From: Clusia tigrina
Lineage: Eukaryota; Arthropoda; Insecta; Diptera; Clusiidae
Direction of reading: 5' to 3'
Assembly: GCA_920105625.2 (NCBI GenBank)
Contig: OV050030.1
Location: 320,654,368-320,718,367 of the forward strand
DNA length: 64,000 nt
A program made the translations under genes and the position numbers. Each line of letters opens with the position of its first letter. The stretch's first letter is position 1. The notes beneath the pieces were generated by a model. The model was not told the origin of the DNA. It saw nothing but the letters and a program-made list of their open reading frames with translations, and did not search any database. This document shows positions 54,963-64,000 of this stretch, piece by piece.

Positions 54963-55240
54963 TTTTTTTTTTTTAATAGTTGGTTTATTTATTGAATTCT
55001 CTTACATAGACTAATAATAATTATTCAAATCTTAAAACTGAGAGCATGGCCACTAACTTTTCCACCGCATGAGCAACCTCCAGAATGCCCATTTTAATTT
55101 TTTGTGTTTTCCTAATCGTTAGTCAAATCTGAGCGTTATTTACCTCTTGGTCTTTTTCCAGATTCACTTCTCCCGGATCTGATAGGTACGTGACCAGTGA
55201 CGGACTCAAAAAAATGAGTCTCCGACCGTCTGCTCTTGCA
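54963..55240 (-). mobile_element. 5'-truncated LINE tail
   Basis: A 16-base T-run at 54963-54979 (antisense poly-A) is followed by the Jockey-type end ttatttattgaattctc...agactaataa. The rest is too short to classify. It interrupts the gag. Confidence 0.6.
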
Positions 55241-55740
55241 GGCTAATTACTGTCTACAGTACTGGTGCTTTTCTGCTCTTGTATTGCTTCTGGTTTTTTT
55301 TAGTGGATATACCAGGCTATTATTGTGCTTTAGTGGATATACCAGGCTACTTTCAGGCGATAATAGCTCGACATCGGCTTCAGATGCTTCAAATAACAAT
55401 TCTGTCTGCCTCCCTTCACTGAATGTAATTCTTGGCTTTTCACCAATAATATTCAATATTCTGGCCAGCGAACTTCAGGTGGCAAAGTGAATACTGTTTG
55501 TGTATGTATTGGAAAAGTTGATGCTTAACGGTTCTAGATTTCTCTTGAGCTCTAGATTTTTTGTCTCCAAATATGATGCGGCTTCCTCGGTCTCTTGGAG
55601 CTCCCTAGAAAGCTCTCTAGTTTTATCCTCGATATATTTGGTATTTGTTTTCAACTCCTCCGCATCCCTGTGTTATGAGTCAAACTCACAATGTCCTTTA
55701 AAACCCAAGTAGCTTTTAGATTTTATTATTAATAAAATAA
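55240..55740 (-). pseudogene. Coiled-coil segment, probably gypsy Gag
   Basis: The minus strand reads RDAEELKTNTKYIEDKTREL then SRELQETEEAASYLETKNLE, a strong coiled coil, followed after a stop by IIGEKPRITFSEGRQTE. A 24-bp direct repeat encodes SLVYPLK twice (55300-55350). It lies between the Gag N-terminal part and the core on the same strand; assignment to gag is by position. Confidence 0.45.
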
Positions 55741-55772
55741 TAAACGTGCATAGCCCTAAGGCGCACGTATAA

Positions 55773-56350
55773 TGTAACAAAAATGTTATTATTAAGTAAA
55801 AGTCGATTACATGCTTTTATGTGCGCGCATTTGACAATTAAACTGCAATGAACTTTCACTACTGACTGGTCAGCACTTTCCCAAAAGTGTGCCACTCAAT
55901 GATTGCATTGGTAAACAATTGCACAATGTGCCAAAGAGTAGGGCAATTAGAAATAATAATGTAGGGCAATTAGAAATAATAAAGTAGGGCAATTAGAAAT
56001 AATAAAGTAGAGCATTAAGAAACAATAATACATGTAAGTAGTATATAAGCAAGTGTTTTAACAATAAATAGGGCTTTCTAACAAATAAACTCTAGCGCGT
56101 TTTAACTCGCGCGGTTAGAACCAAACTGGACTCAGGCTGGTGACAAACGCAAAGTAAATGTCCCGCAAGTTTTGAACATTAGGCGAGTACAGAACCATAC
56201 CGCCCCAACATAATTGGTGCAGCTGATAGCATCCGGCCAATATGTAAGGATACATATGTAGATTCGCCTCAACACCCAACATAAATGGTGCAGCCGGTAG
56301 GATCCGGCCAACATTTAAGGATACATGTGTAGATTGGCCTCAACACCCAA
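55773..56350 (+). mobile_element. Solo-like LTR with PBS of a second gypsy-type element
   Basis: LTR about 55773 (TGTAACAAAAATG) to 56210 (CCCCAACA). It has a 23-bp repeat in tandem (55938-56030, gtagggcaattagaaataat), a TATA box (tatataagc, ~56042) and an AATAAA signal (~56064). It is followed at 56215 by tggtgcagctgatag, resembling the tRNA-Ser-type PBS (TGGCGCAGTCGG-like) of several gypsy elements. A 71-bp tandem duplication repeats the LTR end plus PBS (second PBS tggtgcagccggtaggat at 56286). No gag of its own follows. It sits within the minus-strand gag. Confidence 0.65.
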
Positions 56351-56950
56351 TACCTGAAGGTTTGGAAAAATTTCTCATCCGTCCGACTCTGAATAGTCGC
56401 TAATGCTTGGTCTGCCGCTTCTAAAGTCGACAGGTTCTCACTGTCCCTTGCTAATCCCCAGAGTACCTGGGCTTCACTTTTGCTGGTTGCTGCTTCCAAA
56501 TGCTTATACAGTTTTTCTGTAAATATTTTTACTTCTGTCTGTGGCCTTAACTTGTCTTGTGACATGCTCTCCAATGAAAGGACTATCTTCTTGTGCTTCC
56601 AGCTCTTCCAGATCTAATTTAAACTTGGTCAACAAGTCCTGCATTAAACTGTTGACTTATAACAGATAATTCTCTGCAAAGTATGCATTGTTGCCACAAA
56701 CATTTCTTATAACGAAACAGCTCCTCGTTATTACAGTTAAATGTATCCAACAAGGCTTGTAGGTCCGCTTTGCGGTTGTACTCGTTATTCTTCCGCGCCT
56801 TATTGTCCTTTCGACAATTCCTAATTTCCTTCTGGATTGCCTCGCCCTACAGTTTTTGCGCTTCCAGCAATTTTTTTGGCTTCTTTTGGGTTTTCCATAG
56901 CCCGAAATAAGCTAAGAATCCGTGAGTACTAACCATCAAACTTCACAACT
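56350..56950 (-). pseudogene. Gypsy Gag N-terminal part
   Basis: The minus strand reads, across frames, MENPKEAKK near 56900, IRNCRKDNKARKNNEYNRKA and DLQALLDTFNCNNEELFRYK (56820-56710), then frame 56574-56350 with EKLYKHLEAATSKSEAQVLW and ADQALATIQSRTDEKFF. The helical, charged character and position upstream of the capsid-like core fit the Gag N-terminus. Broken by at least two frameshifts and the solo LTR. Confidence 0.55.
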
Positions 56951-58029
56951 CAGTTTTTTTTTCAAACTTTTATTAAACATGTATAAACTAAACAATACTT
57001 AAACTAAACTTAGTTAAAACTAATTCGTTTAACCGATATCATTATTATGCTCAAATTTCAAATTCCAATGGCTCCTGATATTTCCCTTGGCGTCTTTCCT
57101 CCAATCAGCACACCTTTTGCCATAATTTGTTTTCCTGCCCCCACGGGATAGGAACCTCCATCGTTTCCAGGTGCTTTAACGCTTCTGTCAGATATGCTAC
57201 TCGCTTCCGTTCACGTTTTTGCTCTCCGAACCATTTTCTAACAATCAGCAAAAACGTTATGTCCTTTAGTTGCTGTCCATTAGTTAGTGATTCACTTCCC
57301 AATTTGTTTTTCTTAAGACAAAAATAACAAATAAACCAGAATTTAAACACTTGTTGTATAGCACTCTGAGTAGTATAAGTGATTAAACAATATGTTGCCC
57401 GATATCGACTTCTGAAGTATAACAACTGCAGTCCACCCCACGATAAACAACACGGAATTTTCATTTCACTAAAATATTTTTTTTTATTTAAATCGCTCTT
57501 TTGGCTATTTTGTTTTACCTCACATTAAACTCGCTTCATTTGAAGGCAATAAACCTTATTCTACCAAAATATTCTTTACCCTAAATGCGTACAACAATAA
57601 GTTTTTTTAGTTTTATTGTTTAACGAGACAAACATTATATGGTGTATAATAAACAATCAATTGTGATGTAATACCGAAGAAAAACCCGAAATAAAAAAAA
57701 TAAACTTTGTTACTTGCACAACCTCTGAATGTGAATACAAACTATTTATATATATAATTCATATTTCCGTTCGTTGTGTTAATGCAAAACAAACTGTGGT
57801 GCACCAACCCGTGTTGTATGCATCTCTTGATGTAAAAGCTTGCGTGAATATTTCTTCCATGTATTTCTGCCAAATACCCCAAGCTCATGGTATTTAATAA
57901 TAGGTTGCAACTTTTTTGGCCAGTTCTACGCCGCCTTCAGGCTCGCAGAAATATCTACTTTTGTTTCGCTATAAATAATTGCAGTTACCATTGTCCTGTT
58001 TGGTGACATCTCGTCAGTTGCAGGATTGC
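56951..58029. other. Gypsy leader region with possible LINE tail
   Basis: A T-run at 56946-56955 and a minus-strand frame 57464-57105 (ERKRVAYLTEALKHLETMEV) may be a 5'-truncated element; I cannot identify it. At 57838-57870, gcgtgaatatttcttccatgta repeats a block of the 5' LTR (59170-59192), so part of the LTR is duplicated here. Confidence 0.4.
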
Positions 58030-59274
58030 CTGCTTCAGAGTTCCTTGCCCTGGGTTTCCTCCTGTAGGTCGGCTCCTTCTGTTGCTTGTCTTCGTCTACG
58101 CCTATTGCTGCCGGTGATAGGCGCTGGTGTGATCGAGCAAACTGATGTCTATTAGGAAGCGCTCAGAACTGCCGAAAATAAACACACCACTTACTTTTCA
58201 AGTACAAAACAATCAGCCATTTATTCTTAAAATCATAGAACTTAAATACTATTTACAGTTCGTCTTACTTACTAAAGCAAGCTCTTTTCGGGTGTTACAG
58301 TTACGCATTTAATGAATGGTGTTAGTTGGTCAAGCCAATTGACCTACTCAAATAGGAATTTCGATGGTGCATTCTATATGCCAACGGCAACCCAAAAGCG
58401 AAACTGTAATACCAGGCGCAGGTTGGTTGTGCAATTGCTTGTGCCTATTATTACCTACTCTGAGGTGGTGTATAGTGGTTTGGACTCTCGGTCTTTACAC
58501 AAGCTGCGAGTGGCATTCAATAATGCTACTCGTTATGTGTATGGCTTGCGCAAATTTGACCATATCTCATCTTGGAGTAAAATGGTTCTGAGTTCCGATA
58601 TTGAGAGCTATTTGAAGGCAATTTATGCATAAATTAATATACTCTAAGGCTCCGCTATACCTTTATGACAAGTTGCGCTTCAGCCTGTCGAATCGTTGCA
58701 ATAATCTCATTATACCGAGGTTTACGTTCCGAAACTCGGCTAGAATGTTTTTCGTTGGCACCACTAGACTATGGAACTATTTACCTAATGATTTAAAAAA
58801 TATTGTGAGTCACAACAACTTCAAGCATCCAATTTATCTTTATTTTCGTAGTAACTCCTGACGCTTTATTTCTTCTCTTTTCCTTCCAAGTTCTACTACC
58901 CTCTTTCTTTTTGATTTTTTATATATATATATATATTTTTTTTTTGTTGTTATGTTTGTTTGTTATTTTCTAAATAATTGTCAATAGTATTAATTTTAAT
59001 TTTAATTTTAGCTTTAAGTTTTTAATTTAAGTTACAATTGTGGCTAAGTTAAATGTACAGCATAAGTTTTTAAAACTTATTGTATGATTAAATAAATTAA
59101 ATTAAATTAAATTAATACCCTAAAAGTTTACATAATAATCTTTATAATACTTAACGCACCCTAAAAGCATGTGCGTGAATATTTCTTCCATGTTAACTAC
59201 ACCAGTTGTGTAGTATCTATTAGGAGTTGGTGCTGTGAGTCAACTAAGCGCAGGTAGCTTGATTTTAACTCACA
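58030..59274 (-). repeat. Gypsy 5' LTR, split by a LINE
   Basis: Partner of 52060-52642. On the minus strand it starts TGTTGTGAGTT at 59274. The LINE at 58415-59113 separates its two parts. Confidence 0.75.
58415..59113 (+). mobile_element. 5'-truncated CR1/L2-like LINE with (AAATT)n tail
   Basis: Flanked by aatacc at 58409-58414 and 59114-59119, matching the uninterrupted LTR at 52450-52500. It encodes the ORF2 end: RRLVVQLLVPIITYSEVVYS and FNNATRYVYGLRKFDHIS (to 58632), then after a frame shift LIYSKAPLYLYDKLRF and MFFVGTTRLWNYLPNDLKN (58625-58861). The RLWNYLP motif and the 5-bp repeat tail (59085-59113) resemble CR1/L2-like elements such as the one at 20290. One frameshift. Confidence 0.8.
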
Positions 59275-59289
59275 ACAGATCAAAAGAAC

Positions 59290-59690
59290 AGGTTTTCCAT
59301 TCAGCTAAAATACTGTTTTGAGGAACAAAATTGCAAGGTTTCTGTTGGTGAATTAAGGGCACAGGCTGCTGCAGCTAATGTCAGAAGTCAGGTGACAAAT
59401 AACCGTAATTTCGAGAAAAAGCGTAAACAAGCAAAAGCTTATGCAGTAGGAAATCTGGTAATGGTTTCGAATGTTGACAGCACGCCGGGAATTAATAATA
59501 AACTTATACCGAAATATCGAGGTCCTAGTATATCGTTAATGGTTTTTTTGTCTATACAATTTGTAATTTTGAAGAATAAGACTGAATGAAGAATCGAAAT
59601 CCTATTATTTTAAGTTTTTTCAATATGACAGTTTTTGGAGTGGGAAATGAAACTGCATCTATCGATGAAATTAGTGGTAATGAAGCAGTA
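59290..59690 (+). pseudogene. Gypsy integrase C-terminus
   Basis: The plus strand reads VTNNRNFEKKRKQAKAYAVG, NLVMVSNVDSTPGINNKLIP and KYRGPS: the GPY-type C-terminal domain of gypsy integrase. It lies on the strand opposite to the gypsy at 52060-59275 and so belongs to another, older element. Truncated on the left by the LTR insertion and on the right by a LINE. Confidence 0.7.
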
Positions 59691-59699
59691 TGGCGAATT

Positions 59700-60524
59700 T
59701 TTTCATTTCTTTCTTTTCATATTTTTTTATTGGATTTTTTAATTTTAATTTACACCTAACAATAATTTATCAAAGTTTAAATAAAGTTCATATACACAAA
59801 TACAAAAGAAACTACAGTTTTTAGATACTGCTCCGAGCGACATTAGTTTTCAAAGTTTCTTACAAATTTATTCTTAATAATAATTACTATATATAAAATT
59901 ATCTCAAATTAAATGCAATTTTAGAGTATCCTTCCTTCCTTCTAAGTCGGATGTAGCCTTCATTTTGTAATATATTTCTGGCTAAAATATTTGGGTGCTT
60001 TTCAAGTTTAGAACTGTAGCTTTTAGCTAAGTCTGATATCTCTTTGGATACCGTCGGGATATTTAAATTCTTGAGGATATTTGCGTTTTTAATGTGCCAA
60101 GGGCCTTTGTAATTGTGCGCAATTGTGTGTAGTTTCTCAACATTGGATGGATCCGTTGTACCCCAGAGTTGAATATCTTAAGTCCATATACGCTTTATTA
60201 TGGTTTTAAGACCTTGTAATCAGGTTGGAGTCAGAATAACTTTTAATTTTATCTGCATGATTTTGGTGTTGATGGGTTTTTAACATGTTAGTCGTCGATC
60301 ATGGTGTATTCCTAAATATTTTTTATCGGAGCACTGAGAGACAGGCTTCAAGTGTATCTGTACTGGGGCGCAAGTTCTTTTTACATAATGTAAATGTTAA
60401 ATGCGCGCACTTATCTTTTTCCACAATTTGAGTCTCCAACAATCCATCCAGTGCTGCAGAGTATTCAAGTGCTCTAGTAGTGGCTTGTATACAATCTTTG
60501 GGTCCCAGTGGGAACATAGCAAAG
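59700..60524 (-). mobile_element. Jockey-like LINE 3' end
   Basis: From T-rich sequence near 59700, the minus strand carries a decayed ORF2 tail. The best part is frame 60517-60323 (ALEYSAALDGLLETQIVEKD, KCAHLTFTLCKKNL), the RT thumb region that follows FADD. It ends abruptly at 60524 where Tigger sequence begins. Confidence 0.65.
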
Positions 60525-61563
60525 ATCGCATTACAATAATGCTTGCTGCTAACATGGATGGCACAGAAAAACTAAAGCCATTTATTATTGGAAAGTCAGC
60601 GAAGCCTAGGTGTTTTAAGAATGTGAAGACATTACCCGTAACTTAACTTCCCATAAGAAAGCATGGATGACAGGTAAATTGTTCACTGGCTCCAATCATT
60701 GAATAGACAAATGGAAATATAACAACATTAAATTTTACTGTTTGTTGATAAATGCCCTTCACACAATGTTAAAGAAGATTTAAGTCATGTGCGTATGCAA
60801 TTTTTGCCTGCAAACACTACTTCCAAACTTCAGCCACTCGACAAAGGCATTATTCAAAATTTTAAGACATTATACTGGAAATAAATATTATTGCAATTGG
60901 TTGAAAATCTAGAAGATAAAAAATAGCATACTATCAGTTTATATTTTGCAATAAATATTGCTTTTAGAGCTTGGCAAAATATTTCGAAATCAACTATAAA
61001 AAATTGTTATCGAGCTTGCGGTTTTATCGATGATTCAGACGCAATGTTAGTGAACAGTGAACTTAACATAGCGGAGTGGGATAAAATTCCACAAAATGAA
61101 GAATGGCGTATAACCTTCAATGACTACATTCATTTTGATGATTATTTGGCTACAGAAGGAATTTTCACCGATGATGATGTGTTAGGGCTAGAAGCTGCTG
61201 AAATGATTCTGAAAATGATGACAACGATCCGGAAATTTCGCAGGTTTCCGGTAAATGTGCCAAATGTTGCATGGCAAACATTCGTGATTTCCTTTCGCAA
61301 TCTGAAACTGACGATACTGCGTTTGAAGTTCTTGTAAAACTGGATGATATATGATAACATTCGTGTAAAAAAGCACAGCAAACACAAATAACTGATTTTT
61401 ATGATAAACAATAAACGTTATATAAAAAATTTTATTTATATTTTTATTTATACTTCTCGTATTTTTTTCAGTTTTGCTTCCGATAGCTCGTAATTCCGCT
61501 AACTCGAAAAGCCCGCTAACTCGTAATAATGTCCCGACTACGAATTATCGGGATTGTACTGTA
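60525..61563 (+). mobile_element. Tigger/pogo transposon, catalytic half and 3' terminal repeat
   Basis: Frame 60526-60646 reads SKDRITIMLAANMDGTEKLK and PFIIGKSAKPRCF. Later blocks read LLFVDKCPSHN (second Asp, ~60740) and LQPLDKGIIQNF (third, ~60830). Frame 61044-61337 holds the C-terminal part (SELNIAEWDKIPQNEEW). The terminal repeat ends at 61561 with gggattgtactg followed by TA, reading CAGTACAATCCCGATAATTC outward. The N-terminal DNA-binding part is missing. Broken by frame changes. Confidence 0.8.
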
Positions 61564-61619
61564 CAACAAAATTGGAAATTTTAATTAAATAAAATCAAAA
61601 GAATTTTAATACGACCCAT

Positions 61620-62130
61620 AATTCCTGCTATCTCCCCAGCAGTTGGCGTCGTTCAGTACCCTACCGAAAATTTTTTTTTTTTTTTTTTTTTAATATCCAA
61701 ATATTTTATTGCAATCTGTTACATTCAATCACATTCAGCAATATTTAATAACTTAAGACTAATTTTTGTATTTACTGTCTTTTATGGACTACACCCAGTG
61801 GTGCAGCCATTGCCTATTAGCACAGGAGATCTGTTGTGGATTTTCTCTTCAGTCGGATGAAAGTGAAGGGGTTGGAAGTGAGTTCCGATATCAGTGGATT
61901 TGGGTGGACTAGGAGTCTCAGATTGTGCGAAGTAGAGAGCTTTTTTATTTCTTGAGCGACTGTTAACTGACCGAAAATTAACATAGGTGCTCAAATTTAA
62001 TTTTTTTCGATTTACGAATAAAACATTATCATTGTTTAATTCGTACGCACAATAAAGGGTATTTTTTATGTTGGTCTCTCCCGAATTCAGTCTTCTTTAC
62101 TTTTATTCCAGATTTCAATTTGTCTGCTTC
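61620..62130 (+). repeat. Dispersed non-coding repeat, copy C (LINE inserted)
   Basis: After removing 61673-61979 it aligns with copies A and B: agtaccctaccgaaaat, then acgaataaaacat, cattgtttaattcgtacgc, aaagggtatttt and a decayed version of the copy A hairpin (62075-62095). Confidence 0.65.
61673..61969 (-). mobile_element. 5'-truncated LINE tail with target duplication
   Basis: accgaaaatt at 61663-61672 is repeated at 61970-61979. The insert starts with a ~20-base T-run. A 70-codon minus frame (61994-61782) is not diagnostic. The Jockey-type tail resembles the one at 54963. Confidence 0.8.
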
Positions 62131-62479
62131 TCTAAAAAGCATAGTAAATGGAACAATATAAAGAAATGATCAGAAAAACCTCATGGGTTTGTATGATAGC
62201 TAAGCAGTCGGAGAAGCACATTTGCAACCAAACCAACAAGCATATTATATTGGTAGCATTTTCACAGTACAGGACAAAGTATACAATCAAAGAAAAATTG
62301 AAATTGAAAGTAAATGTCAAATTTTATATAACCCTGATAAACCGTTTTATCGTTCGTATCCAAATTGTAGTTATCATGGAAGTGTTGGCATACATTAGCA
62401 CGTGGCACTGCTTGTTTGACCATTGGGATGAAAATTTCAGAGACCAACAAATGGGGTTTAATGGTAATATATGAAATAC
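62131..62479. other. No recognisable feature
   Basis: The plus frame at 62148-62474 (108 codons) and its minus shadows show no motif. Confidence 0.4.
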
Positions 62480-62880
62480 ACAAAGGAGCAGAATACCAAG
62501 AGATTCTTTAAATCCACAGAGCTCACAATAATTGCAATTTTTTGCTGTCTTGAATATCTGTTGGTTTCATTTATAATCCAAAACTTCATCAACATAAAAC
62601 TTATGAAATAATTGAAAGGGTAATAAATCCATAAATTGCTGGAATAATATCATATTTTCTAGCGAAAATGGCGTGTTCGGACATATTCTTAATATTCACT
62701 GCATATTGTTGCACATTTTTTATTGCAGATCCATTTAAAGCAATATTTATCATTTATATTCATTACATTAATACAGGCATATTTCATTGCTATATTATGA
62801 GGTAATTTAATATAACCAGAAACCTTTAATGGCTTATATTGATCTCTAATTCAATTATTTAATTTTTGTAATTAAATTAG
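62480..62880 (-). pseudogene. Possible Polinton/Maverick DNA polymerase B relic
   Basis: The minus strand (62850-62740) reads DQYKPLKVSGYIKLPHNIAM and KYACINVMNINDKYCFKW. This resembles a block (sgYIpLPk.i..K.a.INvkN.Dd.CF.w) that I associate with the N-terminal side of protein-primed family B polymerases of Polinton/Maverick-type elements. The rest (to 62480) is decayed; a Cys pair (NCNYCELCGF, ~62530) follows. Recognition is from memory and may be wrong. Confidence 0.4.
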
Positions 62881-63164
62881 AACAATGCACAATACTCTAG
62901 CTCAATTTCTTCAAGGTTTTCGTTTGCAAGCATTTCACATCTATAGTTGCTGTTTCATATTCCCAATCACTGTTGTCACCAATATTTCTATGTTTGAACC
63001 TTATATATTCCGATGTTTTTCTAGTTTTTTATTTAATAATTCCAATATATGTCTAGCATTTTTTTTATTTCTTCCTCTATATATTACAATCTATAAGAAA
63101 TATATTAAGTAATATTTTATGCAGGTTTGGATTCAATACGTTCTTTTTGCCAATCCCAAAAGAA

Positions 63165-64000
63165 CTCTGTTGCTTTTATTTATTTGTTTATTAAATTTTC
63201 TCTAATTATCAATCATTTTATTTATATATATAATTAATTATTTATTTTGTTATTGTTATGCATTTATTTATGTAAATCTTCCTGTAAGTTCTGCAGGTGC
63301 AATTTGGTGCTGCATTTTGTGACTCTTTCCTTGATGGTTTCAATATATAGGTCACTGTGTAGAACCTCGTTCGGGATATACCATTCAGCATTTGCAATTG
63401 TTTGTAGTACCCTTGACTAAATTCGATGTATCAGACTGTAGTTTAATTTGCTAGCTGCTCCCCATATTTCGATTCCATAGTTCAATATAGGCGCTATTAC
63501 TGTTTTGTATATTACTAGTCTGTCATCCATGTAGCCAGCTTAACTGTCGGTACTCATTTTTTGCTTCGTTTCGCTTGTTAATTATATACTGGTTCCAAGT
63601 CATTTTTTCGTCTATGGTTATTCCAATATATTTTGCAGCAGAGTGAGATTTTATCTTTTTCCCCTTTATAGCAAGGTTGTATTTTGTCGACTTTCTGTTT
63701 GTATATACAACTTGTACAGTTTTGTCTTTTTTATGTCTATTCCCCCTAAGTCACACCATGCTACTACATTGTCCAATATTTGTTGGATTGTATTTGTTGC
63801 CTTTTCTTCGTCATTGTGTGATGCCATTAAAACTGTGTCGTTTGCGAATGTTGCTATCATCGCATTGTTTTCGTTGGAATTGGTACATCTGCTATGAATA
63901 TTAAGTATATCAGAGGTCCTAATACGCTGCCTTGTGCTACTCCAGCTGTCATTGGTAGGATGTGTGAGCAATCCTTGTCATATTTTATGTAGAATTGTCG
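63165..64000 (-). mobile_element. Jockey-like LINE, RT and 3' end (runs off the window)
   Basis: A T/A-rich antisense 3' end at 63165-63270, a decayed ORF2 tail (63290-63640), and frame 63971-63666 with MIATFANDTVLMASHNDEEK (FADD changed to FAND) and NVVAWCDLGGIDIKKTKLYK. At the window end, minus-strand sequence reaches the GVAQGSVLGP-type motif (63960-63900). One catalytic Asp is lost. Confidence 0.8.

Larger units (their letters stand above)
52060..59275 (-). mobile_element. Gypsy LTR retrotransposon in reverse, heavily interrupted
   Basis: Related LTRs at about 52060-52642 (3') and about 58030-59274 (5', split by a LINE) enclose gag (about 56950-54270) and RT/RNase H (54150-53400) on the minus strand. 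A polypurine tract (aataggggaggga on the minus strand, 52643-52656) adjoins the 3' LTR. Insertions: solo LTR in gag (55773-56350), LINE tail at 54963-55240, and LINE at 58415-59113. Integrase is not recognisable at 52657-53400, and no protease is seen between the Gag knuckle and RT, so pol has deletions. Outer boundaries on the left are approximate. Confidence 0.8.

Overview
This window is eukaryotic and almost certainly from a fly (Diptera, possibly a tephritid-like species). It is AT-rich and carries spliceosomal exons, mellifera-type mariner, Copia with a half-tRNA primer site, Jockey/LOA/CR1-type LINEs, gypsy/errantivirus relatives, Tigger and a tRNA-derived SINE with a (TAA)n tail. It has no bacterial features. 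The only host coding sequence I can support is two short plus-strand exons, 14034-14197 and 48875-48981. Their reading phases join exactly and their peptides resemble the coiled coil of genghis khan (gek), the fly MRCK kinase. Almost everything else is intron filled with transposable-element (TE) debris, often nested.

Layout: 1-660 LINE endonuclease relic (-). 1385-2620 3' end of a LOA/I-like LINE with RNase H (+). 4070-13753 one Copia element (+) with near-identical LTRs; it was split first by a deleted mariner (4790-5755) and then by a 4.4-kb Jockey-like LINE in reverse (7343-11726) that left an 11-12-bp target duplication. 14034-14197 gek exon. 15560-20290 LINE fragments plus a SINE. 20290-22760 CR1-like LINE with a long open RT frame. 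22982-33172 a tandem triplication of a ~3.3-kb composite TE block (LINE EN/ORF1, LTR-like sequence, LINE RT tail, mariner). 33183-34001 an orphan protein relic. 34441-35580 an internally deleted Tigger. 35579-35821 a (TA)n tract. 35920-38542 a second copy of the Jockey-like LINE (+). 38543-45400 fragments of at least three gypsy/errantivirus-like elements, one with a broken env. 45400-48874 mostly plain intron. 48875-48981 gek exon.

Downstream intron: 48430-50570 dispersed non-coding repeats and a LINE scrap. 50800-51600 tandem repeats. 52060-59275 a gypsy element in reverse with LTRs at both ends, interrupted by a solo LTR and two LINE tails. 59290-61561 gypsy integrase tail, LINE and Tigger catalytic half. 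62480-62880 a possible Polinton/Maverick polymerase relic. 63165-64000 another LINE.

No autonomous element is intact. A recurring theme is derivatives that lost their catalytic core but kept their ends or DNA-binding domains: mariner, Tigger, and the LINE with ORF1 fused to EN. Several of these deletions are shared between separated copies, so the deleted forms themselves were copied. All family calls are made by eye from motifs, with no database search.
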